Shown: one piece after another, positions 61,594-64,000 of the stretch
Numbering within the stretch: the stretch's first letter is position 1
Layout: each line of letters starts with the position of its first letter
Assembly: GCA_025359785.1 (NCBI GenBank)
Contig: JANYET010000052.1
Location: 62,001-126,000 of the forward strand
Source: Alphaproteobacteria bacterium
GTDB lineage: Bacteria > Pseudomonadota > Alphaproteobacteria > Caulobacterales > Caulobacteraceae
Length of the DNA: 64,000 bases
Direction: 5' to 3'
The notes under the pieces: model-generated
Seen by the model: the letters and a program-made list of their open reading frames with translations, nothing else
Told to the model about the DNA's origin: nothing
The model's database searches: none
Program-made: the position numbers and the translations under genes

Positions 61594-62665
61594 CCGGCTG
61601 ACGGCCCAGATCGCGTCCGGCGGCCCGATCAGCGTCGCCCAGTACATGACCGCCTGCCTGCACGATCCGGACTTCGGCTACTACGCCACGCGCCCGGCGA
61701 TCGGCGAGGCGGGCGACTTCATCACCGCGCCGATGATCAGCCAGATGTTCGGCGAGATGATCGGCGTCTGGGCGGCCTCGGCCTGGGAGCTGATGGGCCG
61801 GCCGGATGAGCTGCGGCTTGTCGAGATGGGCCCCGGCGACGGTACGCTGATGAGCGACGTGCTGAAGACCGTGCGCCACGCCGAGGGCTTCCTCGAGGCC
61901 GCCGACGTCTGGCTGGTCGAGACCTCGCCGCCGCTGCGCGCCCTGCAAGCTGAGCGCCTGGGCGAGGTGGTGTCGTGGGCGGCCAGCCTGGCCGAGGTCC
62001 CGGACGGCGCGCCGACGATTCTGATCGCCAACGAGCTGCTTGACTGCCTGCCCGTCCGCCAGTTCGTCCGCACCTCCATCGGCTGGGCCGAGCAGGTGGT
62101 GGGCCTGGACGCCGAGGGCGAGTTGACCTTTGGCCTGGCCAATACCCCGGCCGCGGGCCTGCTGCCCGACGCCCAGCCCGGCCAGGTCTTCGAGCAGTCG
62201 GCGGCGCAGGCGGCGCTCGGCGCCGAGCTGGGCGCGCGGCTGGCCGCCGACGGCGGAGCGGCCCTGCTGATCGACTACGGCCGCTCGGGCCCCGATTTCG
62301 GCGACACCCTGCAGGCGCTTCGCCGGCACGAGAAAGTCGATCCGCTCTACAATCCTGGCGAGGCCGACCTCACTGTCCACGCCGACTTCCCCGCTGTGAT
62401 GGCGGCGGCTCGCGCGGAGGGATGCGGGACCGCGATCCTCACCCAGACGCAGTTTCTGGCCCGAATGGGCATCGGCGAGCGCGCCGAGGCCCTGGTCCGC
62501 TCAGCGCCGGCCCGCAGCGCGGTGATCGGCCGCCAGCTCACCCGACTGATCGCCGCCGACGAGATGGGCGAACTGTTCAAGGTCTGCGCGATCCATTCGG
62601 ACGACTGGACGCCGCCCGCTTTCGAGGAAGAACCGGCTTTCGAGCGCGAGGCGGACGAAGCATGA
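61580..62665 (+). CDS. NDUFAF7/MidA-family SAM methyltransferase
   Basis: 361 aa. DUF185 domain: ISVAQYMTACLHDPDFGYYATRPAIGEAGDFITAPMISQMFGEMIGVW, motif VEMGPGDGTLMSDVL, ILIANELLDCLPVRQFV, LLIDYGRSGPDFGDTLQAL. The mitochondrial homologue methylates a complex I subunit arginine; the bacterial role is inferred to be similar. Coupled with lgt and the following laccase-domain gene (ATGA). Confidence 0.88.
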   Translation: MSLRDRLTAQIASGGPISVAQYMTACLHDPDFGYYATRPAIGEAGDFITAPMISQMFGEMIGVWAASAWELMGRPDELRLVEMGPGDGTLMSDVLKTVRHAEGFLEAADVWLVETSPPLRALQAERLGEVVSWAASLAEVPDGAPTILIANELLDCLPVRQFVRTSIGWAEQVVGLDAEGELTFGLANTPAAGLLPDAQPGQVFEQSAAQAALGAELGARLAADGGAALLIDYGRSGPDFGDTLQALRRHEKVDPLYNPGEADLTVHADFPAVMAAARAEGCGTAILTQTQFLARMGIGERAEALVRSAPARSAVIGRQLTRLIAADEMGELFKVCAIHSDDWTPPAFEEEPAFEREADEA

Positions 62666-63432
62666 GCCCGCTCCCGATCCTCACCTCGCCCCTGCTCGAC
62701 GTCCCCGGCATCCGCCACGCCTTCTTCACGCGCCATGGTGGGGTGTCGGAGGGTATCTATCGCAGCCTGAACGTGGGTCTCGGCTCCAAGGACGCCCCCG
62801 ACGCCGTGCGCGAAAACCGACGGCGCTGCGCCGCCCACTTCGGCGCCCAGGGCATCGTCACCGCCTATCAGGTCCACTCCGCCACCGCGCTGGCTGTGGA
62901 AGGCCCGTGGCCCGGCGATCCGCCGCCGGCCGACGGTGTGGTCACCGCGACGCCCGGCCTAGTCTGCGCGGCGCTGGCCGCCGACTGCGCGCCGATCCTG
63001 TTCGTCGATCCGCAAGCCAGGGTCGTCGCCGCCGCCCACGCCGGCTGGAAGGGCGCGTTGACCGGCGTCGTCGCGGGCGCGGTCGCGCGAATGGAGAGCC
63101 TGGGCGCGGAACGCCACCGCCTGCGCGCCGTCGTCGGCCCCTGCATCGGGCCACAATCCTACGAGGTCGGCCTGGAGTTCCTCGACCGCTTCGTCGCCGA
63201 AGACGCCGCCTACGCCGGCTTCTTCGCGGTCGGCGCCGGCCCCGATAAGCGACTGTTCGACCTCCCGGCCTTCGTCCTCGGCCGCCTGCGGGCCGCGGGT
63301 GTCGAGACCTGCGAGTGGATCGGCCGCGACACCTGCGCGGAGGCCGACGATTTCTTCTCCAACCGCCGCGCCTTCAAGGGCGGCGAACCCGATTTCGGCC
63401 GGCTCCTGTCGGCGATCGTGCTCACCCCCTAA
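62662..63432 (+). CDS. pgeF: Laccase-domain protein (YfiH/PgeF family)
   Basis: 256 aa. FFTRHGGVSEGIYRSLNVGLGSKD, YQVHSATALAV, CAPILFVDPQARVVAAAHAGWKG, VVGPCIGPQSYEVGLEF supply the zinc-binding His-Cys-His set. E. coli YfiH has been described as a peptidoglycan editing factor, and human FAMIN-type relatives as purine nucleoside phosphorylases. Third gene of the lgt unit, ATGA overlap. Confidence 0.88.
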   Translation: MSPLPILTSPLLDVPGIRHAFFTRHGGVSEGIYRSLNVGLGSKDAPDAVRENRRRCAAHFGAQGIVTAYQVHSATALAVEGPWPGDPPPADGVVTATPGLVCAALAADCAPILFVDPQARVVAAAHAGWKGALTGVVAGAVARMESLGAERHRLRAVVGPCIGPQSYEVGLEFLDRFVAEDAAYAGFFAVGAGPDKRLFDLPAFVLGRLRAAGVETCEWIGRDTCAEADDFFSNRRAFKGGEPDFGRLLSAIVLTP

Positions 63433-63504
63433 CGGCGGGGATAGACTCACCGCCTCCCCCTGCTACAAGCCCGGCCGTACCCACACTCGTCTCGTGAGGC
63501 CTCG

Positions 63505-64000
63505 ATGAAGCTGCTCGCCGGCAACTCCAATCGCACGCTGGCCGAGGCCGTGGCCGCGCACCTCGACCTGCCGCTGACCAAGGCCCAGGTTAAGCGTTTC
63601 GCCGATAACGAGGTCTGGGTGACCATCGACGAGAACGTCCGCGGCGAGGACGTCTTCGTGATCCAGTCCACCAGCTATCCGGCCAACGACAACCTGATGG
63701 AGCTCCTTATCTGCATCGACGCGCTGAAACGCGCCTCGGCCAAGCGGATCACCGCCGTCATGCCCTATTTCGGCTATGCCCGGCAGGATCGGAAGACCGG
63801 CGGCCGCACGCCGATCTCGGCCAAGCTGGTGGCCAATCTGATCACCCGGGCCGGCGCCGACCGGGTGCTGACCATGGACCTGCACTCCGGCCAGATTCAG
63901 GGGTTCTTCGACATCCCCACAGACAACCTGCTCTCCGCGCCGATCCTGGCCGCGGACATCAAGAGCCACCATGCCAAGACCTCGGAGCTGATGATCGTCT
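63505..64000 (+). CDS. prs: Ribose-phosphate pyrophosphokinase, 5' part
   Basis: First 165 codons; the gene runs out of the window. [94 protein letters not shown] are diagnostic. It makes PRPP from ribose-5-phosphate and ATP for nucleotide, His and Trp synthesis. The 72-bp gap from pgeF suggests its own promoter. Confidence 0.96.
   Translation, partial: MKLLAGNSNRTLAEAVAAHLDLPLTKAQVKRFADNEVWVTIDENVRGEDVFVIQSTSYPANDNLMELLICIDALKRASAKRITAVMPYFGYARQDRKTGGRTPISAKLVANLITRAGADRVLTMDLHSGQIQGFFDIPTDNLLSAPILAADIKSHHAKTSELMIV

Overview
The window is high-GC DNA from an alphaproteobacterium, most likely Caulobacterales (Phenylobacterium/Caulobacter-like). The basis is gene content and codon style: RND-OprM pump operon, COQ7-type ubiquinone hydroxylase, UbiK-like and NDUFAF7-like proteins, PEPxxWA-CTERM proteins and a FolM-like/FolB pair. 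This assignment is inferred, since no rRNA or marker phylogeny is available here.

Layout. 1-8822: an mdtABC/oprM-type efflux operon whose adaptor (5' end outside the window) carries an unusual Cys-rich repeat tail. 8806-10487: COQ7, DsbB and a VTT/YqaA membrane protein on the minus strand. 10692-11288: a PEP-CTERM protein. 11447-16448: a tightly coupled homogentisate (tyrosine/phenylalanine) catabolic operon (hppD, an isoaspartyl peptidase-like hydrolase, hmgA, a small unknown gene, a fumarylacetoacetase-family gene, marR) behind a near-palindromic putative operator. 16464-19115: a small protein, then feoAB with a possible Fur site. 19239-19323: tRNA-Leu(CAA). 19423-24540: a SLOG-like membrane protein, cysK, small proteins, an FKBP lipoprotein and an exported RidA.

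24563-39322 is a 14.7-kb integrated element. It sits in the 3' end of an HNH endonuclease gene, is bounded by 15-bp direct repeats, and the incoming DNA re-encodes the last nine HNH residues with synonymous changes. It carries a P4-like tyrosine integrase, two AlpA/excisionase-like HTH proteins, a replication protein gene with internal iteron-like repeats, TerS and TerL, a gp10-like protein and an intact 1393-aa tape measure protein. It also has a superinfection-immunity-like membrane protein and several unknown accessory genes. I see no portal, capsid, tail tube or lysis gene, and the packaging and tail modules face each other. It is therefore either a rearranged prophage or a satellite-like element. 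A 20-bp tandem 9-mer recurs three times, close to the starts of the tail, packaging and integrase transcription units.

39853-41306 holds two paralogous 31-33 aa hydrophobic peptides, divergent from a TetR regulator and flanked by inverted repeats sharing an (A/C)AGATA half-site. The remainder (41317-64000) is core and housekeeping: gluQ, an EamA transporter, a CMD-SDR-HxlR-SelO cluster, nhaA, a LuxR-type two-component pair, a second PEP-CTERM protein, an aldehyde dehydrogenase, a 26-aa membrane peptide, a FolM-like/FolB pair, ilvE, an OmpR/EnvZ-like pair, a methyltransferase, an EndoIII-like protein, proC, ybjN, ubiK-like, lgt (probably initiating at CTG), an NDUFAF7-like methyltransferase, a laccase-domain protein, and the first half of prs.
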